A DNA stretch of 64,000 nucleotides from the NCBI RefSeq assembly GCF_965363235.1, contig NC_134840.1, positions 60,320,793 through 60,384,792 on the forward strand. Direction: 5' to 3'. Origin of the DNA: Mytilus galloprovincialis. Taxonomy: Eukaryota; Mollusca; Bivalvia; Mytilida; Mytilidae. Of the stretch, positions 37,301-44,623 are shown piece after piece (the first letter of the stretch is position 1; every line of letters begins with the position of its first letter). The translations under genes were made by a program, and so were the position numbers. The notes beneath the pieces were generated by a model. It saw only the letters and a program-made list of their open reading frames with translations. It searched no databases and had not been told where the DNA came from.

Positions 37301-38172
37301 TTTGGTTTATTAAATGATTGAAAGATATACATTCTCGTTTAGGTTTATGTGACCTCACATTTTTTGGGATCGTGTCAAGTTTATGTGTTACTTGTAGTAA
37401 AGCTTTATATTTAGGACTATCAACATAAAATTCAATGGTTAGTAAAGAAGGCGAGACATTTCAGCGTGTGCACGCTTGTCTTTCATATGATATGGTCTGA
37501 TAATGTATTTCTCAAAATACCTACGCGGATCCGTATTAAAATGCAAAGAAGCTGATCTTATATGGAATTCTTTATCTAAACGGTTCACACAACTCTTAAA
37601 TGCCAACAACTATCTCTCTCATTGTTTTTTTTTTGTCGCCGATCTATCATTCACCTCATATGTTGTTTAAAGTAGCTGATGATTGATGTATTTCGAAATA
37701 AGCCATGTTTACGAGTTTTTGCCCTTATTTCAACGTTGCATAGGATTTAGAAAATTAACTATTTTTAAGTTATTCTTTACGAATTTGCTTCATATCTGTT
37801 TTAACGTTTTGCTATGAAAAGATGATATAAGTGTTTGAAATATACTATTTTATAAGAGTTTTCCCACTCTGTTATTTTGACTACCAAAAGTATTATAACT
37901 GACTTGGCGTGCAGTTATGATAAATGATTACTAATTATATTGATAAGTAACTGAAACATGATATCGCTTTTTCATTTGCCAATGAAAACATTTTTCCAAT
38001 TTTTTTTTGAAACAAGATTAGTATCGATTTGGTCAATTTGACGATACAAATAGACTCGCGTCGGTCAGTAATACTTTCACTTATTTTTTTTTTCTAAACC
38101 CTGGTTCAACTTACCTGAAATAACTATAAGTATTCCTGTTAGGAGTACATCTGATATCCCGAAGCAGTTCAT
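22155..38172 (-). CDS. LAMP: LAMP family lysosomal membrane glycoprotein, 8 coding exons, 462 aa
   Basis: Major glycoprotein of the lysosome/late-endosome limiting membrane. Joining coding pieces 38172-38115, 36247-36180, 30098-29891, 28981-28793, 27139-26823, 26265-26043, 24122-23946 and 22303-22155 keeps one frame at every junction (1,389 nt with stop). Layout: signal peptide (1-19, MNCFGISDVLLTGILIVIS), luminal domain 1 (Cys at about 24, 59, 129 and near 178), Thr/Pro hinge (about 182-250), luminal domain 2 with paired Cys (the last pair C-x38-C), membrane span about 428-450 (IPIAVGSALGGLIVIVLVAY), tail RRCKEKGDYDTI. The C-terminal YDTI is a YxxPhi lysosomal sorting signal, as in vertebrate LAMPs, which end GYQTI. 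Nine or so N-glycosylation sequons fit the family, as does the length (human LAMP1 417 aa, from memory). The exon joins are my own splice reading, and exon 3 is the least certain. Confidence 0.9.
22726..23650 (+). mobile_element. HINE-like element, family 3, in LAMP intron 8
   Basis: Begins with a perfect hairpin (AAGGTCTTTCCTT / AAGGAAAGACCTT, 22726-22758) and ends with another (CAATTGTT-CAAG-AACAATTG, 23627-23646), about 0.9 kb apart. The interior has 'GACCTTGACCT'-type motifs and repeated 'ACCTTGTTATC' but no coding frame of note. Terminal hairpins without TIRs suit a rolling-circle non-autonomous element. Ends are approximate. Confidence 0.6.
23946..24122 (-). CDS. LAMP: LAMP exon 8: end of luminal domain 2
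   Basis: Acceptor TTGCTTTAG before 24122, donor TCAG|GTTCGA at 23946/23945 (weak donor), phase 1 to 1. Encodes FATDTITASTEGSYKCTKE... with the third domain 2 cysteine and the sequon NIT. Confidence 0.9.
24240..25705 (+). repeat. 24-bp minisatellite in LAMP intron 7
   Basis: Dozens of copies of a 24-bp unit, consensus GAGACATCGTTACAAAGG plus GAGATT, most regular between about 25000 and 25310 and degenerate at both flanks. Two unit variants alternate (ATAGGGAG / ATTGGTAG type). Because 24 is divisible by three, frames stay open on both strands (minus: MSQSTNVT octapeptides; plus: GRLRHRYI), so the apparent proteins here are artefacts. Confidence 0.92.
26043..26265 (-). CDS. LAMP: LAMP exon 7: luminal domain 2
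   Basis: Acceptor TGCTTTCAG before 26265, donor CCAA|GTAAGT at 26043/26042, phase 0 to 1. Encodes QASRVIGVPERVNFDGGC... FYLSDIDLTANL, with the second domain 2 cysteine and two sequons. Confidence 0.92.
26823..27139 (-). CDS. LAMP: LAMP exon 6: hinge and start of luminal domain 2
   Basis: Acceptor CTTTTAAG before 27139 (an in-frame alternative lies six bases in, at 27133), donor CAAAAA|GTATAT at 26823/26822, phase 1 to 0. It encodes the Cys closing domain 1 (EECAADE), a Thr/Ser/Pro-rich mucin-like hinge suited to O-glycosylation, then GENGTCVLIQCGIQFEIHYN of domain 2. Confidence 0.9.
27502..27653. mobile_element. hAT-like MITE in LAMP intron 5
   Basis: Termini CATTGGCGGATCCA and TGGATCCGCCCCTG form a TIR, flanked by a 5-bp duplication AATAC (27497-27501 and 27654-27658). 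152 bp, GC-skewed and non-coding. Same family as 29471-29598. Confidence 0.75.
28290..28480 (-). repeat. 3' tail of the RT element, 5'-truncated copy (diverged)
   Basis: 'GAAATGTCAAAGAGATAACA', 'CAACCCGACCAAAGTGCAGA' and 'GCAGCGAGAAAATCCCGCAC' match the minus-strand 3' UTR of the element at 53.3 kb. Lies in LAMP intron 5. Confidence 0.6.
28793..28981 (-). CDS. LAMP: LAMP exon 5: end of luminal domain 1
   Basis: Acceptor TACTACAG before 28981, donor GAAG|GTAAAT at 28793/28792, 63 codons, phase 1 to 1. Contains the third domain 1 cysteine (SYKCDEQQ) and the LAMP-like stretch VIQAFNLVNGT. Confidence 0.9.
29208..29635 (-). repeat. Mussel SINE-like repeat A, reverse, split by a MITE
   Basis: Blocks 'TTCAGTGGTTGTCGTTTG', 'CTCGTTTGAATTGTTTTAC' and 'CTGTACGGTAACCTATAG' are followed, after a 128-bp insertion, by 'GCCTCATTGACAATCATACC'. 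Lies in LAMP intron 4. Confidence 0.75.
29471..29598. mobile_element. hAT-like MITE nested in repeat A
   Basis: CAGGGGCGGATC...GATCCGCCACTG termini, flanked by a 5-bp duplication GAGTT (29466-29470 and 29599-29603). The interrupted repeat reads normally across one copy of GAGTT, so the insertion is precise. Confidence 0.82.
29891..30098 (-). CDS. LAMP: LAMP exon 4: luminal domain 1
   Basis: Acceptor TTTACAG before 30098 (phase 0), donor GAAG|GTAAAC at 29891/29890 (phase 1). It encodes LEVTSSLNSAKVDKGFC through IFNNTDE, with two N-glycosylation sequons. An alternative acceptor four bases in (TTAG|AAG) would splice exon 2 directly to exon 4 in frame, so exon 3 could be skippable. Confidence 0.85.
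30195..30450 (-). repeat. 3' tail of the RT element, 5'-truncated copy
   Basis: 'GAAATGAGGAATGTGTCAAA', 'CAACCCGACCATAGAGCAG' and 'GGCTCCTGACTTGGGACAGG' match 53340-53600. In LAMP intron 3, right beside exon 4. Confidence 0.7.
31323..31645 (+). repeat. AT-rich repeat, left inverted arm
   Basis: From 'GGTCCGTGTAACACTTATCA' to 'GGGGCGAAAAGAGGGGTACC'. It is the reverse complement, with modest divergence, of 35297-35628. Composed of AAAATTTTGATC-like words; non-coding. Confidence 0.8.
33675..35235 (+). mobile_element. RT element (Penelope-like or related), copy 1 with 3' UTR
   Basis: A 5'-incomplete retroelement inside LAMP intron 3. An RT frame is followed by a 3' UTR of about 600 bp. Blocks of that UTR ('AGGAGCCTCTGGCCTTTG', 'GGTGCGGGAATTTCTCGC', 'CTCTTTGACACATTCC') recur as isolated tails at 28.3, 30.2, 47.2, 47.8 and 53.3 kb, which places the true 3' end near 'CCATTTCCATTCTCAATTTTA'. 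The 5' side is lost or separated near 33690, where copies 1 and 2 both stop matching. Confidence 0.8.
33690..34609 (+). pseudogene. Reverse transcriptase, C-terminal 2/3 (YLDD-type)
   Basis: The frame is open from about 33675, well before the Met at 33830. It reads NKQKNYVNWTCFDTIYALEF..., then FVRFGDSVYRQIIGIP-MGTNCAPLIADLFL, the catalytic box FRYLDDILAL, FLDLDIYI, YDKRDDFSFPIVNYPF, YGVYISQLVRFARVCNN and ends SLIRSLHRN. The order fits an RT palm with YxDD. I associate this GTNCAPL...YLDD type with a metazoan RT group near Penelope-like elements. No GIY-YIG nuclease follows in the roughly 190 residues after YLDD, so if it is a PLE it is endonuclease-less or has a separate nuclease. No frameshift was seen here. 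Confidence 0.8.
35297..35628 (-). repeat. AT-rich repeat, right inverted arm
   Basis: Mirror of 31323-31645: starts 'GGTACCCCTCTTTTCGCCCC', ends 'GATAAGTGTTACACGGACC'. The two arms bracket about 3.65 kb that includes the RT element. Confidence 0.8.
35640..35790 (-). repeat. tRNA-derived SINE, reverse orientation
   Basis: The minus strand reads GGCCTCGGTGTCCGAGTGG TCTAAG..., a leucine/serine-tRNA-like head with A box, and a B-box-like GAGTTTGAACCCC. A body follows with 'GGAAGGCACTCC'-type text related to the units at 50.0-51.2 kb. Confidence 0.6.
36180..36247 (-). CDS. LAMP: LAMP exon 3: first luminal Cys
   Basis: A 68-nt exon found by phase matching. Exon 2 ends in phase 1 and exon 4 opens in phase 0; the acceptor TACCCAG at 36248 and donor CCG|GTAAAC at 36180/36179 fit both. 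It encodes DSGPCIIVNMDATTQL..., resembling GTCVLIQCGIQFEI in domain 2 and supplying the otherwise missing first cysteine (C-x34-C to GFC in exon 4). The polypyrimidine tract is poor, so confirm with a transcript. Confidence 0.6.
36425..37479 (+). mobile_element. HINE-like element, family 2, copy B (LAMP intron 2)
   Basis: Starts TTGTCGTGCCTGCGACTTTTG with the family palindrome degraded, then 'GATCCGGCGAAGG'. The core has units of about 160 bp marked by 'CATCTGACCTTGACCTCA' and 'ACTATATTTGGTGTATGG'. Ends 'CGAGACATTTCAGCGTGTG' + CACGCTTGT. Confidence 0.75.
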
Positions 38173-38188
38173 TATGCAGTCTGCAGCC
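38115..38188 (-). CDS. LAMP: LAMP exon 2: signal peptide
   Basis: Acceptor TTATCCAG before 38188, ATG at 38172-38170, donor CAG|GTAAGT at 38115/38114. It encodes residues 1-19, a short polar start and a hydrophobic core, and ends in phase 1. Confidence 0.8.
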
Positions 38189-38419
38189 CTGGATAAGAAA
38201 GACATAAATTAGTGTACTTTATATTTACTGGAAACGACAATACTTTAAATTGTTTTCGCCAAACGTTAAGGGACGACATCAAAAGTTCAATGAAGGATAA
38301 AAAAAACTCAATTCACATAGTTTTTTCACTGACTCCCACACCCCCTCTTAACTTAATTTGGGAAAAATTGATTGACCAATAGGGATACTATGTAAAATTT
38401 TAGATTAACAAAACTTGCA

Positions 38420-38462
38420 GCAATGTTGACCCCCCCCCCCCCACCCCCCACCCCACCCCCAA
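38420..38462 (+). repeat. C-rich low-complexity tract
   Basis: A run of cytosines interrupted by a few A residues in LAMP intron 1; potential polymorphic or sequencing-error-prone site. Confidence 0.9.
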
Positions 38463-38775
38463 ACTATTTGATTTAAGTTTTTTTATCCTACATCGATCTT
38501 TTGATGTCGTCCCTAACACATTATTAACGGTAAAACATAAACAAAAGTTGTTGGCGCAAACATTCAATTTCAGTGACATTTTTTTATCATGAAGTGAAAT
38601 TAGTTTTCTTCTTCTCTCCCTTCATAGCACTGTCTGAAAAGACCTCTGACAAAATCTTTCTTTGACTAGTTGTTGAAATTCATTGAATCACCAAGTTACA
38701 TAAGATTTAGCAGACACATATTCTCTTTTGATAAGCCTACTTAAAGTACAGGATTATTTTTTATTTCTGTCTTAC

Positions 38776-38830
38776 CTTCAATGAAACATGAGGAAGGCGA
38801 GACACATGTCTTGTTTTTCTGGCATTGTCG
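38776..38830 (-). other. LAMP: LAMP exon 1 (5' UTR), 3' part
   Basis: The minus strand reads ...TTTCATTGAAG|GTAAGACAG with the donor at 38775. It would splice to the acceptor ...TTATCCAG|GGCTGCAG at 38188, giving an untranslated first exon. The upstream limit is not visible; 38830 is arbitrary. Confidence 0.5.
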
Positions 38831-40194
38831 TCAGCTTTGAGTGATTAGACGAGATTTAAAAAGGAATCATTTTAATACTTTATATTTTACACTTGCATTA
38901 AAACATTTCATTCACTTGGATTTTCGTTAGCTTGCGAATCCAACACACCATCTAGATGTCATTTTTTCTGTTGGTTTGCTGTCTCATTGACATATATTCC
39001 ACATCATCTCTTTTTATTCATATGCCAAGTCATATTCTGATGGCTTGAATGCCTGTTAAATTTTGTGCATGGAACTTGTGATATAGGGACTATAACTAAT
39101 CTTGCATGTTGTATGATTAACAGACAGTTTTTTAACTGCAAAAAAAAAATTGAAACATTGTTTTGTGTTGACCGTTCAATTTTTGCTTGAAGATCTTTAG
39201 GGTGTTAACTTTATAAATGCATTTTTTTTTTTGGTTTGATTTTTAAGATAGTTCAAATGTTAGGTTTACAGTATGCCATTTTTATATCTGGTTTAATGCT
39301 GACTTTTGCATCAAAATATCATCACGCCTTAGTCATCTTCCTGCGACTTTTAATACGTTTGTTTATAAAAGTACTTTAAAATGAAGTACCACGCTACAGT
39401 GTCTCTGTTGTGTCTTAGTTCTCTTATATTTGATAGGTTTCCCTCAGTTTTAGTTTGTAACCCGGGTTTGTTTTTTCTCTATAACAAATATTATGATCCT
39501 ATCTCCTTTAATGATATTTTCAGTTACTTTCGAAGTTTTACATTGTTGTAAACCTCTTCCGAATCGGAGTGTTTTTGATGAAATACTTACCCTGTCAAAT
39601 TGGTATGCTGTTGCCTATGGTTATTTACAAGTAGCATATTGGGTTCCGCTTCTTTTGTCAGTTATGTTCAATGGCGAATTCTAACCCCTTTGCACCGTAG
39701 TGGAAGTGCTTATAGTAAAACTAACCCAAGTGCCTAGACAACTCCCAAATACAATTCAGGCTAATATGGTTTGATTGCTTGAAAACGTATTACAACTAAC
39801 TTACATATCTATTTTTAAATCGTTGACTTATATATGTAAGAATATATACAACCCCTAGGATTTAAAACATAATCTTTGAATAGGGTAAACGTCATTGAGA
39901 CAGCAAACAAACGACACATATCAACCCAAAGACACACGTAGGGCAGCATGCAGTTTTCAATAATAGCTAGTGTATATATATATATACTAGTATATAAATT
40001 GTCAAGCTCATAATCTTCGTAAGTTTAAAATACATTTTTACAAAATACAATTTGTGAATAGATGAACAAAAATTAAAAATGTATACCAAAGATCTCAAAA
40101 TAATTAAAAGGAAAGCACGTGTAAGGTACCTGACATGGGACAGACACAAAATTTGGTAATCCATCAAAATAATACTTGACAGTTTTCTGAAGTA

Positions 40195-40475
40195 TCCGGG
40201 TCCTATTTACGGAGCTGGAGTTGCTGGTCTTTGTAAAAGAGGAACGAAAGATACCAGAAGGACATTCAAACTCATAAATCGAAAATAAACTGACAACGCC
40301 ATGGCTAAAAATGAAAAAGACAAACAGACAAACAATAGTACACATGACACAACATAGAAAACTAAAGAATAAGCAACACGAACTCCACCAAAAACTATGA
40401 GTGATCTCAGGTGCTCCGGAAGGGTAAGAAGATCCTGCTCCACACGTGGCACCCGTCGTGTTGCTTATGTGTTAC
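40195..40475 (-). repeat. Mussel repeat B, reverse copy
   Basis: Reverse complement of 12363-12600: 'GAACGAAAGATACCAGAAGG', 'GACATTCAAACTCATAAATC', 'GTGATCTCAGGTGCTCC' and 'CACCCGTCGTGTTGCTTATG'. Confidence 0.7.
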
Positions 40476-41984
40476 AAAATCCGGTAAATAGTCTAATTCG
40501 GTAGGTCATATTCATGAAAGGGATGGGGATTGTAGTCACGACGTAAGGAACATATCCGATATGTAAGTGTTGGAAAGTCTGTAACCATTTTTTTGCTATT
40601 TTTGTCTGTATTGTTTTTCAAGATTGTCTGAATTGCCAAGTTTATAGGCTGTTAAAGATTTGAATTCATACATATATGAAAAAAAGAAACAAAATCCGCT
40701 ACCATTCAAACACATGTTCATTCTGAATTTCAAATATGAATTGCTACTGCATGCTGTTTTGTGAAGGTGTAACTTAAAAGACATCAGTGCAATTGAAGCT
40801 GGCATCTTTTATAAAAATGATTTCACCAGCATGTTGTCAAAATAGATTCAAGCGATATTAGCTGTAAGCTAAATGTTTCTTGTTTTATGTTTCCGAATAA
40901 ACCACGAACTAATGACTTGAAGTTTCTAAAAAAATGGTCGAAAATATTTCGTATACGTGCATTGTATTGGCATTTTAAAGATATCAGTTTTGGGAAACAG
41001 GAAGTAGAATATAGAAGGAACTAGAAACATGTAATTCAGACAAACTTGAATAGATGAAGTTTTGTACATATATAAAAAAAAGTCATGAATACTAGTTGCT
41101 GATCAAATGAAAGACAGCAGAACTGTGTTTCGTGCGGACAAATGTAAATATGTATACTCCCCACTCTTTTGGGAGGAATATACTAATTGCCCTTTTTAAA
41201 GTACCCGTGTTTGTCATCTACATATACCATAAAGCAGGCCTTCAACTAATTTAAGATGTCTTAACATTCCACTATAGTAGTATTGTTTTAGGAATAGTGA
41301 AAATTGTGATGTCTTCTTGCTCTCCAATAACACATGTCTGCGTTTTGCTTCAATTTTTCATTGATGTTGGATAAGAGGATCGAAAGTTTCACGAACTGCA
41401 AGTCATAACAGATGACAATGGTTTGAAAGATGATCCACAAAAATACAGAGGCTATCAATAAGTAACTCAAATAGCTGGGGTAGGCTTAAGCATTGTATAC
41501 TATTTTCCACTGTAAATTAGATGTTTGGTAGGCTTCTTTCTGTATTGATAGTTTTAAAAAAACTATCATGTGTATTTTTTTTGTCTTACTTATTGTGTAA
41601 TGAAGTTTATTTTGTAATAATACTAAATATATGTATAATTTACCCTTTAAGGTTGTGTATCACATGCGTTCGTTTGTTTATAAGTAGCCTATTTCCGGTT
41701 GTCTCGACTTTGATCAACTATAAAACTGATAAAATTTATATATCTTTAAAAATCGTATCATTTGACTTTATTCAGTGTTGAAATTGATAGTACACGTATA
41801 ACCAATTCGCAACGGAACCTAATCTTAGCTATATATGGCCAAAAGCTACGATCCGGTCTATTCCTCTTCAACCTCTCGGGGTCCTTAATTTTAGAGTCAT
41901 AACTTATTATTAAAAAAACATGTGTTCAACACGACAAGCCAATGCACTCGCAACCAGACTACATAAATAAGGCCGTAAATATAA

Positions 41985-42232
41985 AAAAGAAGATGTGGTA
42001 TGATTGCCAATGAGACAACTATCCACAAAAGACCAAAATGACACAGACATTAACAACTATAGGTCACCGTACGGCCTTCAACAATGAGCAAAGCCCATAC
42101 CGCATAGTCAGCTATAAAAGGCCCCGATAAGACAATGTAAAACAATTCAAACGAGAAAACTAACGGCCTTATTTATGTAAAAAAATGAACGAAAAACAAA
42201 TATGTAACACATAAACAAACGACAACCACTGA
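41985..42232 (+). repeat. Mussel SINE-like repeat A, best-preserved copy
   Basis: Runs 'GAAGATGTGGTATGATTGCC', 'AGACAACTATCCACAAAAG', 'GGTCACCGTACGGCCTTCAA', 'GCTATAAAAGGCCCCGATAA', 'AACAATTCAAACGAGAAAAC' and 'ACGACAACCACTGAA'. Used here as the reference for the family. Confidence 0.8.
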
Positions 42233-42415
42233 AGTTTGCTCGTTTGAATTGTTTTACATTGTCATTTCGGGGCCTTTTATTGCTAACTATATATGCGGTA
42301 TGGGTTTTGCTCATTGTTGAAAGCCGCACGATGACCTATAGTTGTAACTTCTGTGTCATTTTGCTCTCTTGTTGAGAGTTGTCTCATTGGTAATCATACC
42401 ACATCTTCTTTTTTA
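42233..42415 (-). repeat. Repeat A, inverted partner forming a fold-back
   Basis: Starts 'GCTCGTTTGAATTGTTTTAC' directly after the plus copy and runs back to 'GGTAATCATACCACATCTTC'. The two copies could form a hairpin of nearly 200 bp. Confidence 0.8.
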
Positions 42416-43098
42416 TATATACAGACGACCCTCTTTGCAGTCATCATTGTAATCTGAATTGTCCATAATAGTATTGTGTGTGAATCATTGATGTTTTGTA
42501 ATTGTATAATCATGTCTGTCGTGGATTGTTGTTATATCCCCACTACAAAGGAAGAGATATATTGGTTTACATCTGTCCTTCCGTCAGTCTTTTTGAAACG
42601 CCCTTCTGTCGCATTTTAACGGCAATTATAATTCATAGCTTCTTGATATTTGAAAACAGGCTTCATCGTGTATGCCATGCAGGTATGCACGTTCCTTCGA
42701 TAGTCAACTTTTATTCGCAAACATCATGTACAGTTACGAAATGTCCGTCACTTTTAGCTGGGACAAAAGTCTATTAGTATGATAGTCCTAGCTTTTAGAC
42801 AACAACTTTTAACAGAAATATATACTTAGAATTTAGAGACAATGGCTCACGTAAAATACCTCTTGAGTTGTGTATGTTCTAATGTAATGTTTTCTTTGTA
42901 TGTTTTTTTTTATGCATTTTCATTTATTATATGAACATATTTGTATGTAAAAGAAAGAGAAAACTAAATGTCTCCATGGCTTTTACCTCCATTTGTCATA
43001 TTGAAAAATATTAGAATCGTGTTAAAACTGCATTGTTGACTTGTGTGTTGCAGTATTACTCCATTGACAGTTTCAATATTACTGACCCAGTGTCTTTT

Positions 43099-43555
43099 CA
43101 ATGCTTGAGCACTTTTGTTAGATTCGTTCATGGAAGACGAAGAACTTGATTTTCTAATGTGATAATTTTCAGTCTACCATGTTATTATTACAATGCTTGA
43201 GCACTTTTGTTAAGATTCGTTCATGGAAGACGAAGAACTTGATTTTTTAATGTGATAATTTTCAGTCTACCATGTTATTATTACAATGCTTGAGCACTTT
43301 TGTTAGATTCGTTCATGGAAGACGAAGAACTTGATTTTCTAATGTGATAATTTTCAGTCTACCATGTTATTATTACAATGCTTGAGCACTTTTGTTAAGA
43401 TTCGTTCATGGAAGACGAAGAACTTGATTTTTTAATGTGATAATTTTCAGTCTACCATGTTATTATTACAATGCTTGAGCACTTTTGTTAGATTCGTTCA
43501 TGGAAGACGAAGAACTTGATTTTTTAATGTGATAAATGTCTACCATGTTATTATT
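43099..43555 (+). repeat. 92/93-bp minisatellite with dimeric higher-order structure
   Basis: Five units start with CAATGCTTGAGCAC at 43099, 43191, 43284, 43376 and 43469. Units alternate GTTAGATTCG and GTTAAGATTCG, and mostly GATTTTCTAATG and GATTTTTTAATG, giving a 185-bp dimer repeated about two and a half times. The last unit is hybrid and truncated. Confidence 0.93.
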
Positions 43556-44280
43556 TGTTTTTATTTTTCGGGTTATGTCAATTTCTATGGAGTTTTTGCT
43601 TTGTTTACTTTTTCTCTATCGCCAGTTTTCATATACATTTTTTGTTTCTTCTTCTTCTTGATGGACAAAAAATTATACAAATTCATAAAAAAAATATTTA
43701 AAAACAATTAAAGCGTTTGTATATACAAATTGTGATTAAAAATGTGCATTTTATGTACATGTTTTGGTTTGAATTTGTTAATTGAAGCTCGAGAGAACAG
43801 CTTCTGTAAGTCGATCTCTAAAGCTGTCAACAGTGGTGGTTTCAATAACAGTGTGTGGTAGTAGGTCCCATTGCATAATTATTCGCGGGAAATATGATCA
43901 TTTGTAATGTGTCCTTTGTAGTTTGGATGTGTCTGTATGTCTGAGTATCCACCCGGTATATGGCCTGGTCGAGCTTATTCTTAATACTACTCTGGAGTTT
44001 TCAACTCAGATTGTGCCATTGATTCGGTGTTTTTTTTCCTGTGGACCATTTGTCTTGCAGGTACAAAAACATCTATAATCCGATGGAATTTTATATTGTA
44101 GGCTATCCATATTAATAGTGTTCAGTTAACCATACACAATAGTTATGCAACACAACCTCAATACACTAGCCCTGATCTGTAGTCAAGGTCTTTAAACACA
44201 TACATGTACTTAGTTAAATCCCGTACACCGGTAGTTGTATTTAGGAGTGTTTTTAAATATTAATACACAAAACCACAGAC

Positions 44281-44623
44281 ATGGGCTTATTGATATCATT
44301 TCTCATACTCTGCTCTCTTGTTCTTTGGACTAACGCGGATGATGTTAAAAGGGTGTTGGTGTTTGGGGGAAATGGTCTTATTGGTGCAGCTAGCGTAAAT
44401 AAAATGCTAGAATATGGGCACGATTTGACTTTAGTAACCAGAGGAAATTGGTACTGGGACACTGACGATAATATCAAACCACGGGTAAAGCATTTGAAAT
44501 GTGATCGAATGAAAAGTTTAAAGGATTGCTGGAGTGCAGAACAATATGATTTTTATGATGCAATTGTAGATTTCAGTGGTTTTGATCCGTATATGATCAA
44601 GGATACATTGAAACTTTTGCAAG
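44281..44623 (+). CDS. SDR gene exon 1
   Basis: ATG at 44281; donor CAAG|GTTTGT at 44623/44624 after codon 114 plus one base. The frame stays open for a further 30 codons into the intron; these are not part of the protein. Confidence 0.85.

Larger units (their letters stand above)
38840..44250. other. Intergenic DNA between LAMP and the SDR gene
   Basis: No supported gene. It contains repeat B (40.2 kb), a repeat A fold-back (42.0-42.4 kb) and a higher-order minisatellite (43.1-43.5 kb). The 39.3-39.7 kb stretch ('CGCTACAGTGTCTCTGTTG', 'GTTTCCCTCAGTTTTAG') looks like another dispersed repeat. Confidence 0.5.

Noticed and set aside
42502..42777. 91-codon plus-strand frame (MYNHVCRGLLLYPHYK...)
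   Set aside because: Starts with 'CCCCACTACAAAGGAAGAG'-type text typical of dispersed repeats; no domain, no splice context.
43099..43555. CRISPR array
   Set aside because: Repeats are contiguous 92/93-bp tandem units without unique spacers, in a eukaryotic setting.
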